A DNA stretch of 6,283 bases from Chlamydiae bacterium RIFCSPHIGHO2_12_FULL_49_9 (lineage in GTDB: Bacteria; Chlamydiota; Chlamydiia; Chlamydiales; SM23-39): the NCBI GenBank assembly GCA_001794935.1, contig MGLY01000016.1:1-6283 (forward strand). Reading direction: 5' to 3'. The first letter of the stretch is position 1. Each line of letters starts with the position of its first letter. Positions 1 to 5,507 of this stretch are shown here, one piece after another. The position numbers and the translations under genes were made by a program. The notes below the pieces were generated by a model. It did no database searches, was not told where the DNA came from, and saw nothing but the letters and a program-made list of their open reading frames with translations.

Positions 1-1014
1 TCGATATTTTTGAAGACAGTAGGGCGCTAAAATGAGAGCGCTAAAGGCGGTCAAAATGCCGGTCCAGAAAGTAAGACTCCCCATGTATTGGCAGTAGTCG
101 GGAGGGGAGGGATGGGTGATTTTGAGCGTCTCCAAAAAGATCAGCTCTCCCAGTGTATAGGAGATATATTCGGCGACTACGATGAGAAGAAGGGAGGCCA
201 AATAGGGGGACTTTAAGAGATACTGAAAACTCGAGGATAGAGAGAGGAGCCGTCTTGCGAAGGGCTCTTTTTTTCCGTTTGTCGGCAAAGGCTCCTTTCG
301 GATCTGGAGCTTTTTAGACAGATAATTAAAAGACCAGAGGGTCAAAAGGCCGCATGCGATCAGAAAGAAGGTGAGAAGGTAAAGGGAATGCTGCCATCTT
401 TGGTTTGCTATTGGAAAAAACTCCCAGCTGAAGTGGGAGCTGCAAAAAACGGTGATGGGTCCTGCCAAAATGGCTCCGACGCTGCTGCCGAGCATAAGGG
501 GAGGATAAAATCGCTTCGCCTCTTCCAGAGACAGGCTCTGATTGATACAGCTCCAGAAGATGACTGAGAGAAGAGCCACCTTCCAAAGTTCCGACATGAT
601 GTAAAAAACCATATCGGGCCAGTGGGTGAAAATGACCTGGAATTTTGAAAAACCGAAAAGGAAGTGAAACTTGTGCTCCAAAAAGGCGTGAATTGAGCTT
701 CTCTCCGGATAGATCCAAAAGGCGAAAATGAGGAAGAAGGCGAGGAAAAAGAGCATCGTCGCCGAGAAGATGAACCTCAGCGAAAAGACCCGCATCAGAC
801 GAGAGAGGCCCCAAGTCATCAAAATAGAGGCGGGAAAGGTGCCGAAGAGCTCAAAGTAGGGGATAAAGGCAGAACTGCCCCCCGAGTCCGCAACGACGAG
901 AGTGTTCCTCATGCTCCTCAGAATACTAAAATTTACATTGATCAGAGAGAGGATAAAGAACATGGAAGCAAACAACTTCCACTCGGCGCGCCTAATCGGG
1001 AAAAAGAAATTCAT
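1..1014 (-). CDS. NTT/TLC-family nucleotide transporter (ATP/ADP translocase family), C-terminus cut by window edge
   Basis: This inner-membrane carrier family exchanges or imports nucleotides (ATP/ADP, other NTPs or NAD+) taken from a host cell. The reverse strand is open from ATG at 1014 to base 1, giving 338 residues of an expected 500 or so; the last third is outside the window. Family landmarks, recognised from memory of rickettsial Tlc and chlamydial Npt proteins, are PIRRAEWKLFASMFF (6-20), ILRSMRNTLVV (31-41), SELWKVALLSVIFW (141-154), EAKRFY (165-170), the SPY helix start (269-271) and YMGSLTFWTGI (310-320). Many hydrophobic helices are evident, with a basic loop at about 234-256. 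Oddities: the lysine usual in the ILRDTKD motif is arginine here (R36, followed by N37), the glycine usual after SELW is K145, and the usual EVTWKS segment reads ELIFLET (290-296). These changes suggest a paralogue whose substrate is not plain ATP/ADP; that is inference. The 1014 start is chosen because family similarity begins at about residue 6. No Shine-Dalgarno sequence precedes it. Confidence 0.9.
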   Translation of the reverse strand, partial: MNFFFPIRRAEWKLFASMFFILSLINVNFSILRSMRNTLVVADSGGSSAFIPYFELFGTFPASILMTWGLSRLMRVFSLRFIFSATMLFFLAFFLIFAFWIYPERSSIHAFLEHKFHFLFGFSKFQVIFTHWPDMVFYIMSELWKVALLSVIFWSCINQSLSLEEAKRFYPPLMLGSSVGAILAGPITVFCSSHFSWEFFPIANQRWQHSLYLLTFFLIACGLLTLWSFNYLSKKLQIRKEPLPTNGKKEPFARRLLSLSSSFQYLLKSPYLASLLLIVVAEYISYTLGELIFLETLKITHPSPPDYCQYMGSLTFWTGILTAFSALILAPYCLQKYR

Positions 1015-1024
1015 ACAGGGGGCC

Positions 1025-1053
1025 AGTATAGACAGAGTTGCCTTTATACACAA
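1025..1053 (-). promoter_or_regulatory. Candidate sigma70/sigma66-type promoter of the NTT transporter
   Basis: On the minus strand, TTGTGT (1053-1048) is followed after exactly 17 bases by TATACT (1030-1025), a good -10 box. Transcription would start near 1018, only a few bases before the ATG at 1014. The mRNA would then be almost leaderless, which fits the lack of a Shine-Dalgarno sequence. The -35 box lies in the outer arm of the adjacent inverted repeat. This rests on consensus matching only. Confidence 0.45.
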
Positions 1054-1229
1054 CGTGACTCAAAATTTGATTTTTGGCTGTGCCGGCATCCCAATCTTTC
1101 CATCCGCGTTCGGGGGCCCCTATTGAAAAATAGGGACCCCGTCACGCGCCAGCCTACGGCCTGATGAAAATCTTGGGCGCCGGCTTTGCCAAATTCCCAA
1201 ATTTTGAATCATGTTATGTATATGGACAA
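1038..1229. repeat. Large imperfect inverted repeat (about 190 bp, MITE-like or bidirectional hairpin element)
   Basis: Reading inward from 1038 on the plus strand and from 1229 on the minus strand gives nearly the same sequence. The outer 32 bases (1038-1069 against 1229-1198) match at 26 positions, and five of the six differences are transitions. They share TATACA, AAC, TGA and TCAAAATTTG. The similarity continues through TTTGGC, GCCGGC, CCCAA, TTTCATC-like segments, GCGT and GGGG(C/T)CCCTATT to a central 8-base loop at 1123-1130. The right arm carries about 9 to 10 extra bases around 1151-1160. No transposase and no clear target-site duplication is visible. It fills the xseB-transporter intergenic space and extends into the last codons of xseB. 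It could be a non-autonomous mobile element, a processed structured RNA or a very long terminator. Confidence 0.75.
1113..1140 (-). terminator. Central hairpin of the inverted repeat, possible terminator or mRNA-end structure for xseB
   Basis: In minus-strand RNA, GGGGUCCCUA (1140-1131) pairs with UAGGGGCCCC (1122-1113) around an 8-base U-rich loop. That is a 10-bp stem with a single U-G wobble. It lies 74 bases beyond the xseB stop and before the transporter start, where an operon end would be expected. There is no U-tract after the stem, so it does not fit the classical intrinsic terminator. It may instead end or stabilise the transcript as part of the larger palindrome. Confidence 0.35.
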
Positions 1230-1474
1230 GAAAAGGGCTGGGTTTTGGGCTTTTGGTCGGGATCGAGGGCCAGTTCTCCGCTGCGGGTTTTGATGAGCGT
1301 CTCGATCTTTTTCTCGGCCGTCTGAAGCCGCCCGTTGCAGGCGCGGATCAGCTGCTCTGCCTCTTCGAAGAGCTTGAGCGACTCTTCAAGCGGAGTTTTG
1401 CCGCCGTTCATCTTTTCCAAAATTTGCTCGAGCCGCTCAAACGCTTTTTCAAAAGAGAGAGTTTCTTGTGTCAT
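1214..1474 (-). CDS. xseB: Exodeoxyribonuclease VII small subunit
   Basis: XseB binds the large subunit XseA to form exonuclease VII, a metal-independent enzyme that degrades single-stranded DNA from both ends. The 86-residue product is close to the family length (about 80). It has the typical two-helix pattern: FEKAFERLEQILEKM (8-22), then PLEESLKLFEEAEQLIRAC (28-46) and a final charged helix to about 63. The ATG at 1474 is preferred because the family begins just before the FEKA motif; the longer frame from 1501 would use TTG. No good Shine-Dalgarno is visible. The start lies inside xseA with a 26-base overlap, so translation is probably coupled to it. The tail after residue 63 is not conserved, and the last five codons including the stop fall in the arm of the downstream inverted repeat. 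Confidence 0.93.
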   Translation of the reverse strand: MTQETLSFEKAFERLEQILEKMNGGKTPLEESLKLFEEAEQLIRACNGRLQTAEKKIETLIKTRSGELALDPDQKPKTQPFSCPYT

Positions 1475-2798
1475 AGGAATCCATTGTGTCTGCAGTAGCA
1501 AAAAGCTGGCCGTCCGAAAGGAGGGCGGTGAATTTTTCGCCGGTTTGTATTTCTTTTGTTGAGAGGATAATCGAATGGTCTTTTTCGGAAAAGAGAATGG
1601 AATATCCTTTTTTCAGGACATTTTTTGGATTGAGAGAATGGAGATGTTCTTTGATGGCGCGGAGCTGCTCCTTTTTTTGCCGAAGAGCCGCTTCCGCCGC
1701 AGACTTCAGGCGGGAGGGATAGGTGTTTAGGCGCTGTTTAAACTGCGCTGTTTGCGAGGCGGGATTGAGCGTCTCCAGCCGTTTGAAGTTTGCTCCTAGG
1801 CGGGTTCGATAGGCGTCGAGCCTCATTTGAAGGGATGTTTGTAGATCGGTTTGCATGTCATCCAGTTTTTGGATCGGCAATGAGAGAAGCGTGTAGGGAG
1901 AGCTCAGAAGGGGATGTTTTTGGAGAGCGGTTAAGCGAAAACGCGACTGTCTAATCTGTTCTTGGACTCTATGTGTTGAGAGCTGGCTTGTCTGAGAGAG
2001 AAATTTAATCAGGTTCGCTTTCTCGGCAATGGCGATTTCAGCGGCGGCAGATGGCGTGGGAGCTCTCACATCCGCAACCCAGTCGGCAATCGTCACATCC
2101 GTCTCGTGGCCGACTGCCGAGATGGTGGGGATTTTCGATTCGAAGAGCGCTTTGGCGACGATCTCTTCATTAAAGGCCCAAAGATCCTCAATGCTTCCGC
2201 CGCCGCGCCCTACGATGAGAACGTCTGCAAGATCGTATTTGTTGAAGTCGTAGATCGCCTGGGCAATTTCGCCCGCTGCTCCTTCGCCTTGCACTTTCAC
2301 TGGGTTGAGGATCACGTGAAAGCCGGCAAAGCGGCGCGTTAAAATGTGCAAAATATCTTGAATGACGGCGCCGGTTGGACTTGTGATGACGCCAATCCGT
2401 TTGGGGAGTTTGGGAAGGGGCTTTTTAGGCCTGTCGAACCAGCCCCTTTGGCGCAGCGTCTCCTTGAGTTTTTCAAATTTGAGGAGGAGCTCTCCCATTC
2501 CCTGGAACTGAAGCTCGCGGACAATCAACTGATATTGGCCGCGGGGAGCGTAGAGGCTCAACTCGCCGATCGCGATCACCTGATCGCCTTCTTTTGGCAT
2601 TTGGGCGAGCTTTGATGCGCTGCCTTTAAAAAGAGCGCAGGAGATTTGGGAATTGGGATCTTTTAAGCTGAAGTAGAGATGGCCCGACGATTGGAGTTTG
2701 AAATTGCTGATCTCTCCTTGCACCGCAACAGACCTAAAAGCGGGCTCCAGGAGGGATTTGATCGCAAAGGTGAGCTCGGAAACTGTGACCGGTTTCAT
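1449..2798 (-). CDS. xseA: Exodeoxyribonuclease VII large subunit
   Basis: Catalytic subunit of exonuclease VII, acting on single-stranded DNA in repair and recombination in the cytoplasm. At 449 residues it is full length compared with about 456 in E. coli. An N-terminal OB-fold covers about 1-100 (VSELTFAIKSLL at 5-16, GEISNFKLQSSGHLYFSLKD at 28-47). The catalytic domain follows with IGVITSPTGAVIQDILHIL (135-153), GRGGGSIEDLWAFNEE (197-212), and SAVGHETDVTIADWVADVR followed by APTPSAAAEIA (227-256). D148, R198, H231 and D234 match the residues reported as essential in the E. coli enzyme (from memory). A long helical, charged region (about 257-395) fits the XseB-binding coiled coil, and NPKNVLKKGYSI lies near the C-terminus. 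The start overlaps the stop of the upstream unknown gene as ATGA, and the end overlaps xseB, so the three genes form one coupled unit. Confidence 0.97.
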   Translation of the reverse strand: MKPVTVSELTFAIKSLLEPAFRSVAVQGEISNFKLQSSGHLYFSLKDPNSQISCALFKGSASKLAQMPKEGDQVIAIGELSLYAPRGQYQLIVRELQFQGMGELLLKFEKLKETLRQRGWFDRPKKPLPKLPKRIGVITSPTGAVIQDILHILTRRFAGFHVILNPVKVQGEGAAGEIAQAIYDFNKYDLADVLIVGRGGGSIEDLWAFNEEIVAKALFESKIPTISAVGHETDVTIADWVADVRAPTPSAAAEIAIAEKANLIKFLSQTSQLSTHRVQEQIRQSRFRLTALQKHPLLSSPYTLLSLPIQKLDDMQTDLQTSLQMRLDAYRTRLGANFKRLETLNPASQTAQFKQRLNTYPSRLKSAAEAALRQKKEQLRAIKEHLHSLNPKNVLKKGYSILFSEKDHSIILSTKEIQTGEKFTALLSDGQLFATADTMDSYDTRNSLF

Positions 2799-3763
2799 TG
2801 GGAGTCCGGCGCCAGAAAGTCAGGACTTGGCAAGGGGAAAAAGGGGATCGGTTCTTCTTCAAGCCGCAACTGCACTACTCGGGCAGGAATGGGAGCTAGT
2901 ACCTGACCACAAAAATTTTGAAGAGGCGGAGGGCGGGGTCTTTTTCTTCGAATCGGGGGCGCTCCGTCTTTGAAATCCTGAACGAGCTTTTTAGATTCGG
3001 GAGGAGGGAGTGTAGTCTTGTAAAGAGACAGGAGATAACTCAGCGTACATCTGAATATCTCTGGGCCTTGCGTTTGGAGAAGGGGAGCGATAAAATGACC
3101 ATTCCTGGTCCCGCCCTGAATTAAAAACTTGAGAGATTCTGGATTCCAGGAGTAGCTATAGAGAATCTTTTTTACAAAGCCTGGAAATTCGCGCGATTGG
3201 ATGAAAGGCTCATCACTGGAGCGGAGGTTTTCATAGAGAACGGAGATGAGAAGATTTCTTAGAGCCGACTTTTTGAATTCCAGGATGTCGAGATAGTACA
3301 GGAAGCTGACCAGCGCTTTTTTCTTTCCCGACTCTTGCAAACGTCTTGCGATCGAAATAATCAGCTTTGAGCGGTCGGAGGGAATCTTCTTTTTGATGCC
3401 CAGGAGCGGTTCCGATAATCTCTCTACTCCCTTAAAAGCGGCGCTGATCTCGCCAAATAACGCGCTGAGAAAGTTCCATTCTGGGATTTGCAAATCGCCA
3501 GCTTCCTTTATTTCTCTCTTATAAACTTGTGATATCCAGTTAATTGGCTTTCTTTGAGGACTGGCCTTTTCGAAAATAGCACGGCTAATCGATTTGACAT
3601 AGAGGAGCAAGGGGAGCCCACAGGAAGGGAATTTGATCTTTTGGGAGAAGTGTCTCAGGGAGATGAATAGAACTTTCAATTCGAGAGCATCATTGGGGTC
3701 GATCTGGCGCATGACCCCCATCGTTTGTGCGACAGTCATACTGTAAGGCGCAGCCACATTCAT
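2795..3763 (-). CDS. Protein of unknown function, mostly helical with proline-rich basic C-terminus
   Basis: I do not recognise a family in this 322-residue protein. Residues 1-250 look largely alpha-helical and mix hydrophobic with basic residues, with no obvious signal peptide. Hydrophobic stretches (about 48-56 and 151-160) are too short or too polar for convincing membrane spans. From about 252 the composition changes to a proline-rich, basic segment (PPIRRKRPRPPP, 269-280) and then a proline-rich, acidic end (301-322). That may be a disordered tail binding a partner or nucleic acid. The ATG at 3763 has a good Shine-Dalgarno (AAAGGA, six bases upstream). Its stop overlaps the xseA start as ATGA, so it is the first gene of the xseA-xseB operon and its translation is coupled to xseA. 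Length, ribosome site and tight overlap support a real gene. A role in DNA metabolism is only a guess from position. Confidence 0.85.
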   Translation of the reverse strand: MNVAAPYSMTVAQTMGVMRQIDPNDALELKVLFISLRHFSQKIKFPSCGLPLLLYVKSISRAIFEKASPQRKPINWISQVYKREIKEAGDLQIPEWNFLSALFGEISAAFKGVERLSEPLLGIKKKIPSDRSKLIISIARRLQESGKKKALVSFLYYLDILEFKKSALRNLLISVLYENLRSSDEPFIQSREFPGFVKKILYSYSWNPESLKFLIQGGTRNGHFIAPLLQTQGPEIFRCTLSYLLSLYKTTLPPPESKKLVQDFKDGAPPIRRKRPRPPPLQNFCGQVLAPIPARVVQLRLEEEPIPFFPLPSPDFLAPDSQ

Positions 3764-3769
3764 AAAAAT

Positions 3770-3775
3770 TCCTTT
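3770..3775 (-). promoter_or_regulatory. Ribosome binding site of the unknown gene at 3763
   Basis: AAAGGA on the minus strand lies six bases before the ATG at 3763. It supports that start over the in-frame methionines at residues 9 and 15, which lack comparable sites. I see no convincing -10/-35 pair for this gene in the divergent region. Confidence 0.6.
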
Positions 3776-3833
3776 CGATAGCCCGATGAAGGGTACTTTA
3801 CTTTTGAGAAAAAAGGGAAGCGTTTTTTCCTCC

Positions 3834-3863
3834 TTGCCAAGAGGGCTTGCGATTGAGTATCCT
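3834..3863 (+). promoter_or_regulatory. Candidate promoter of the tpiA-secG-def operon
   Basis: TTGCCA (3834-3839) and TATCCT (3858-3863), 18 bases apart, resemble -35 and -10 boxes. Transcription would begin near 3870, giving a leader of 10 to 16 bases. The site lies in the 120-base divergent region shared with the unknown gene on the other strand. Consensus matching only. Confidence 0.35.
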
Positions 3864-3885
3864 AGCGGAAAATTTTTGAGTGATT

Positions 3886-4650
3886 ATGGTGGGACGCCAA
3901 TATGTAATTGGGAACTGGAAGATGTATAAGATGGCCCGCGAGGCTGTCCAGTATATCGAGAAGCTCGTCCCCCTTGTCGAGCGGTGTGAAGCCAATATTT
4001 TCCTTGCCGTCCCCTTTACCGCTATCTCCGCGTGCTTTCAGGCGGCAAAAAACGCCAATATCCTCATCGGCGCCCAGAATATGAGCGATGCGAAAGAGGG
4101 GGCTTTTACCGGCGAAATCGGATCTCTCATGCTCAAAGAGGCGGGAGCGTCGTTCATTTTGCTCGGCCACTCGGAAAGACGCCACGTCTTTGGGGAGAGC
4201 GATGAGTTTATTCACAGGAAGGTGATCCGGGCCCTCCAGGACGATCTGCAGCCGATTCTTTGCGTTGGCGAGACTTTAGCTGAGAGAGAAGCCGGGGAGA
4301 CGGAGAAGGCGCTTAAGAGGCAGATTTTTACAGCGCTGAAACAGATCCCGAAAGAAGAGGCCCCAAAAGTCATTTTAGCCTACGAACCTGTCTGGGCGAT
4401 CGGAACCGGCAAGACGGCGAGCGCTAAAATGGCGGGGGACGCGCATGCGTTTTGCAGGGCGTGTTTGGCCGAAATCTTCGGCAAAAAGATCGCCGGGTCG
4501 ATTCCGATTTTATATGGCGGATCGGTCAAGCCGGACAATACCAAAGAATTGATCTCTCAAGAAGATATCGACGGCGTTCTTGTCGGCGGAGCGTCGCTCG
4601 ATCCCGAAAGTTTTTCTAAAATTGTCCACCACTGCGAGAAGAAGAAATGA
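3886..4650 (+). CDS. tpiA: Triosephosphate isomerase
   Basis: Interconverts dihydroxyacetone phosphate and glyceraldehyde 3-phosphate in glycolysis and gluconeogenesis (cytoplasmic TIM barrel). The 254-residue product is the usual length. Catalytic residues are all present: N10 and K12 in GNWKM, H95 in LLGHSERR, and E167 in AYEPVWAIGTGK, which runs into the phosphate-gripping loop 6 (170-176). The phosphate-binding YGGSVKP (210-216) and GVLVGGASL (230-238) motifs are intact. The residue after NWKM is tyrosine (Y14) where most enzymes have asparagine. The ATG at 3886 puts GNWK at the usual distance from the start. A GTG at 3880 in the same frame is possible and would sit nine bases after GGAA (3867-3870). 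The stop overlaps the secG start as ATGA, so this is the first gene of a coupled operon. Confidence 0.97.
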   Translation: MVGRQYVIGNWKMYKMAREAVQYIEKLVPLVERCEANIFLAVPFTAISACFQAAKNANILIGAQNMSDAKEGAFTGEIGSLMLKEAGASFILLGHSERRHVFGESDEFIHRKVIRALQDDLQPILCVGETLAEREAGETEKALKRQIFTALKQIPKEEAPKVILAYEPVWAIGTGKTASAKMAGDAHAFCRACLAEIFGKKIAGSIPILYGGSVKPDNTKELISQEDIDGVLVGGASLDPESFSKIVHHCEKKK

Positions 4651-4928
4651 CATTTTTATTTTATATCGCCCTATTTTTGTTCTTATTCGCTTCGATCATC
4701 TTGTGCTTTGTGATTTTGATTCAGGAAGCGAAGAGTTTGGGTCTCGGCGCCTCATTCGGCGGCGACAACAGCGATTCTCTTTTTGGAACCTCGACGGCTG
4801 AAGTGCTCAAGAAATTCACTGCCTATTTGACAGGTGCTTTTCTTGTGAGCTGTCTCATTTTGTCTTTCTGGAGCGGCTCTTTGGGCCGTAAGCAGGAAGC
4901 ATCGGTTCAGGTAGAAGAGAGTCGATGA
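4647..4928 (+). CDS. secG: Preprotein translocase subunit SecG
   Basis: SecG is a small inner-membrane subunit that assists the SecYE channel in protein export. The 93-residue protein has two hydrophobic spans (about 2-25 and 57-76) joined by the signature cytoplasmic loop: ILIQEAKSLGLGASFGG (23-39), then DSLFGT (43-48) and a conserved LKKFTAYLTGAF-type entry into the second span. The short charged C-terminus (81-93) is not conserved. The gene starts within the tpiA stop (ATGA) and its own stop overlaps the def start in the same way. A tpiA-secG pair is common in many bacterial phyla, which supports the call. Confidence 0.93.
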   Translation: MTFLFYIALFLFLFASIILCFVILIQEAKSLGLGASFGGDNSDSLFGTSTAEVLKKFTAYLTGAFLVSCLILSFWSGSLGRKQEASVQVEESR

Positions 4929-5449
4929 AATTAAAGATCCACCGCTATGGGGATTCGGTACTCCGCCAAAAGGCGCATCCTATTAGCGAAGTGACAGACG
5001 AGGTGCGCGCATTCGCCCGCGATCTGATTGAGGCAATGATCGATCACAATGGAGTCGGCCTCGCTGCAACGCAGGCAGGCAAACTTCTTCGGATTTTTGT
5101 GATCCGCGACGAGACGACGAACGCGGCAGGGGAATCTATTCTCGGCGAGCCGGAGGTGATGATCAATCCGGTTTTAAGCAAGCCCTCCAAAGAGACGGTC
5201 TCCATGACGGAGGGCTGTATTTCTCTCCCGGGCCTTCGGGTCGATGTAGTGAGGCCGAAATCCATCCACATCCGCTACCAAAATCTCCAAGGAGAATGGG
5301 TCGAAGAGATCTTGGAAGAATTTCGGGCGCGCGTTGCGATGCATGAAAACGACCATCTCAACGGCACTCTCATCATCGACCGGATCGACGCCAATCTAAG
5401 AAAAAAGATCGAACCTCAGCTTCGCAAAATAAAACAAAAAAAATCTTGA
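4925..5449 (+). CDS. def: Peptide deformylase
   Basis: Removes the formyl group from the N-terminal methionine of new proteins; a metal enzyme (usually Fe2+) acting at the ribosome exit. The product is 174 residues, typical for the family. All three motifs are present: motif 1 GVGLAATQ (43-50), motif 2 EGCISLPG (96-103) with metal ligand C98, and motif 3 HENDH (140-144) with metal ligands H140 and H144 and catalytic E141. The residue before the first histidine is methionine where most deformylases have glutamine. A lysine-rich tail (160-173) closes the protein. Translation is coupled to secG by an ATGA overlap. The stop codon overlaps the -35 box of the next gene's likely promoter, and I see no terminator between them. 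Confidence 0.96.
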   Translation: MKLKIHRYGDSVLRQKAHPISEVTDEVRAFARDLIEAMIDHNGVGLAATQAGKLLRIFVIRDETTNAAGESILGEPEVMINPVLSKPSKETVSMTEGCISLPGLRVDVVRPKSIHIRYQNLQGEWVEEILEEFRARVAMHENDHLNGTLIIDRIDANLRKKIEPQLRKIKQKKS

Positions 5450-5474
5450 CGTCTTCCGCTTTTTGAATTAATTT
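5446..5474 (+). promoter_or_regulatory. Candidate promoter of the hydrophobic unknown gene at 5508
   Basis: TTGACG (5446-5451) matches the -35 consensus at five of six bases and contains the def stop codon. After 17 bases, TAATTT (5469-5474) is a weak -10 box inside an AT-rich stretch. This would start transcription in or just after the GGCGCGCC palindrome. The -35 is strong and the -10 is poor, so confidence is modest. Confidence 0.4.
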
Positions 5475-5497
5475 GGCGCGCCAAAAAATTCAAAAAA
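5461..5497. promoter_or_regulatory. AT-flanked GGCGCGCC palindrome, candidate operator
   Basis: The core TTTGGCGCGCCAAA (5472-5485) is a perfect 14-base palindrome. After a short asymmetric gap it continues with TTTTTGAATT on the left and AATTCAAAAA on the right. It overlaps the likely -10 and start of transcription, the place expected for a repressor site. It has no loop and no following T-run, so it is a poor terminator. No known operator is recognised. Confidence 0.4.
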
Positions 5498-5501
5498 GAG
5501 G
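5497..5501 (+). promoter_or_regulatory. Ribosome binding site of the gene at 5508
   Basis: AGAGG lies six bases before the ATG at 5508, a good Shine-Dalgarno distance. It fixes the start of the unknown gene. Confidence 0.65.
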
Positions 5502-5507
5502 TTTTCC

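Noticed and set aside
326..814. Minus-strand open frame of 162 codons
   Set aside because: It lies wholly inside the NTT transporter gene in another frame on the same strand. The transporter frame has clear family motifs throughout, so this is a shadow.
964..981. Small TGGAAG/CTTCCA hairpin in the 5' part of the transporter
   Set aside because: The arms are six bases and lie inside conserved codons (EWK to AS). Chance is the simplest explanation.
985..992. Second GGCGCGCC site, inside the transporter gene, as a partner operator for 5475-5482
   Set aside because: It lacks the TTT/AAA flanks, lies in conserved coding sequence and is over 4 kb from the other site.
902..1126. Plus-strand open frame of 74 codons over the transporter start and inverted repeat
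   Set aside because: It is antisense to the conserved transporter N-terminus and continues through the palindrome, with no ribosome site or recognisable protein.
1211..1498. Plus-strand 95-codon frame opposite xseB
   Set aside because: It is a mirror of the xseB coding strand, which carries the conserved XseB pattern.
1474..1501. Longer XseB starting at 1501
   Set aside because: The codon there is TTG, and the extra nine residues precede the point where the family begins. The ATG at 1474 is better.
5461..5497. Palindrome after def as a rho-independent terminator
   Set aside because: The stem would have only a few G-C pairs after opening a loop in the self-complementary core, and no T-run follows on either strand.
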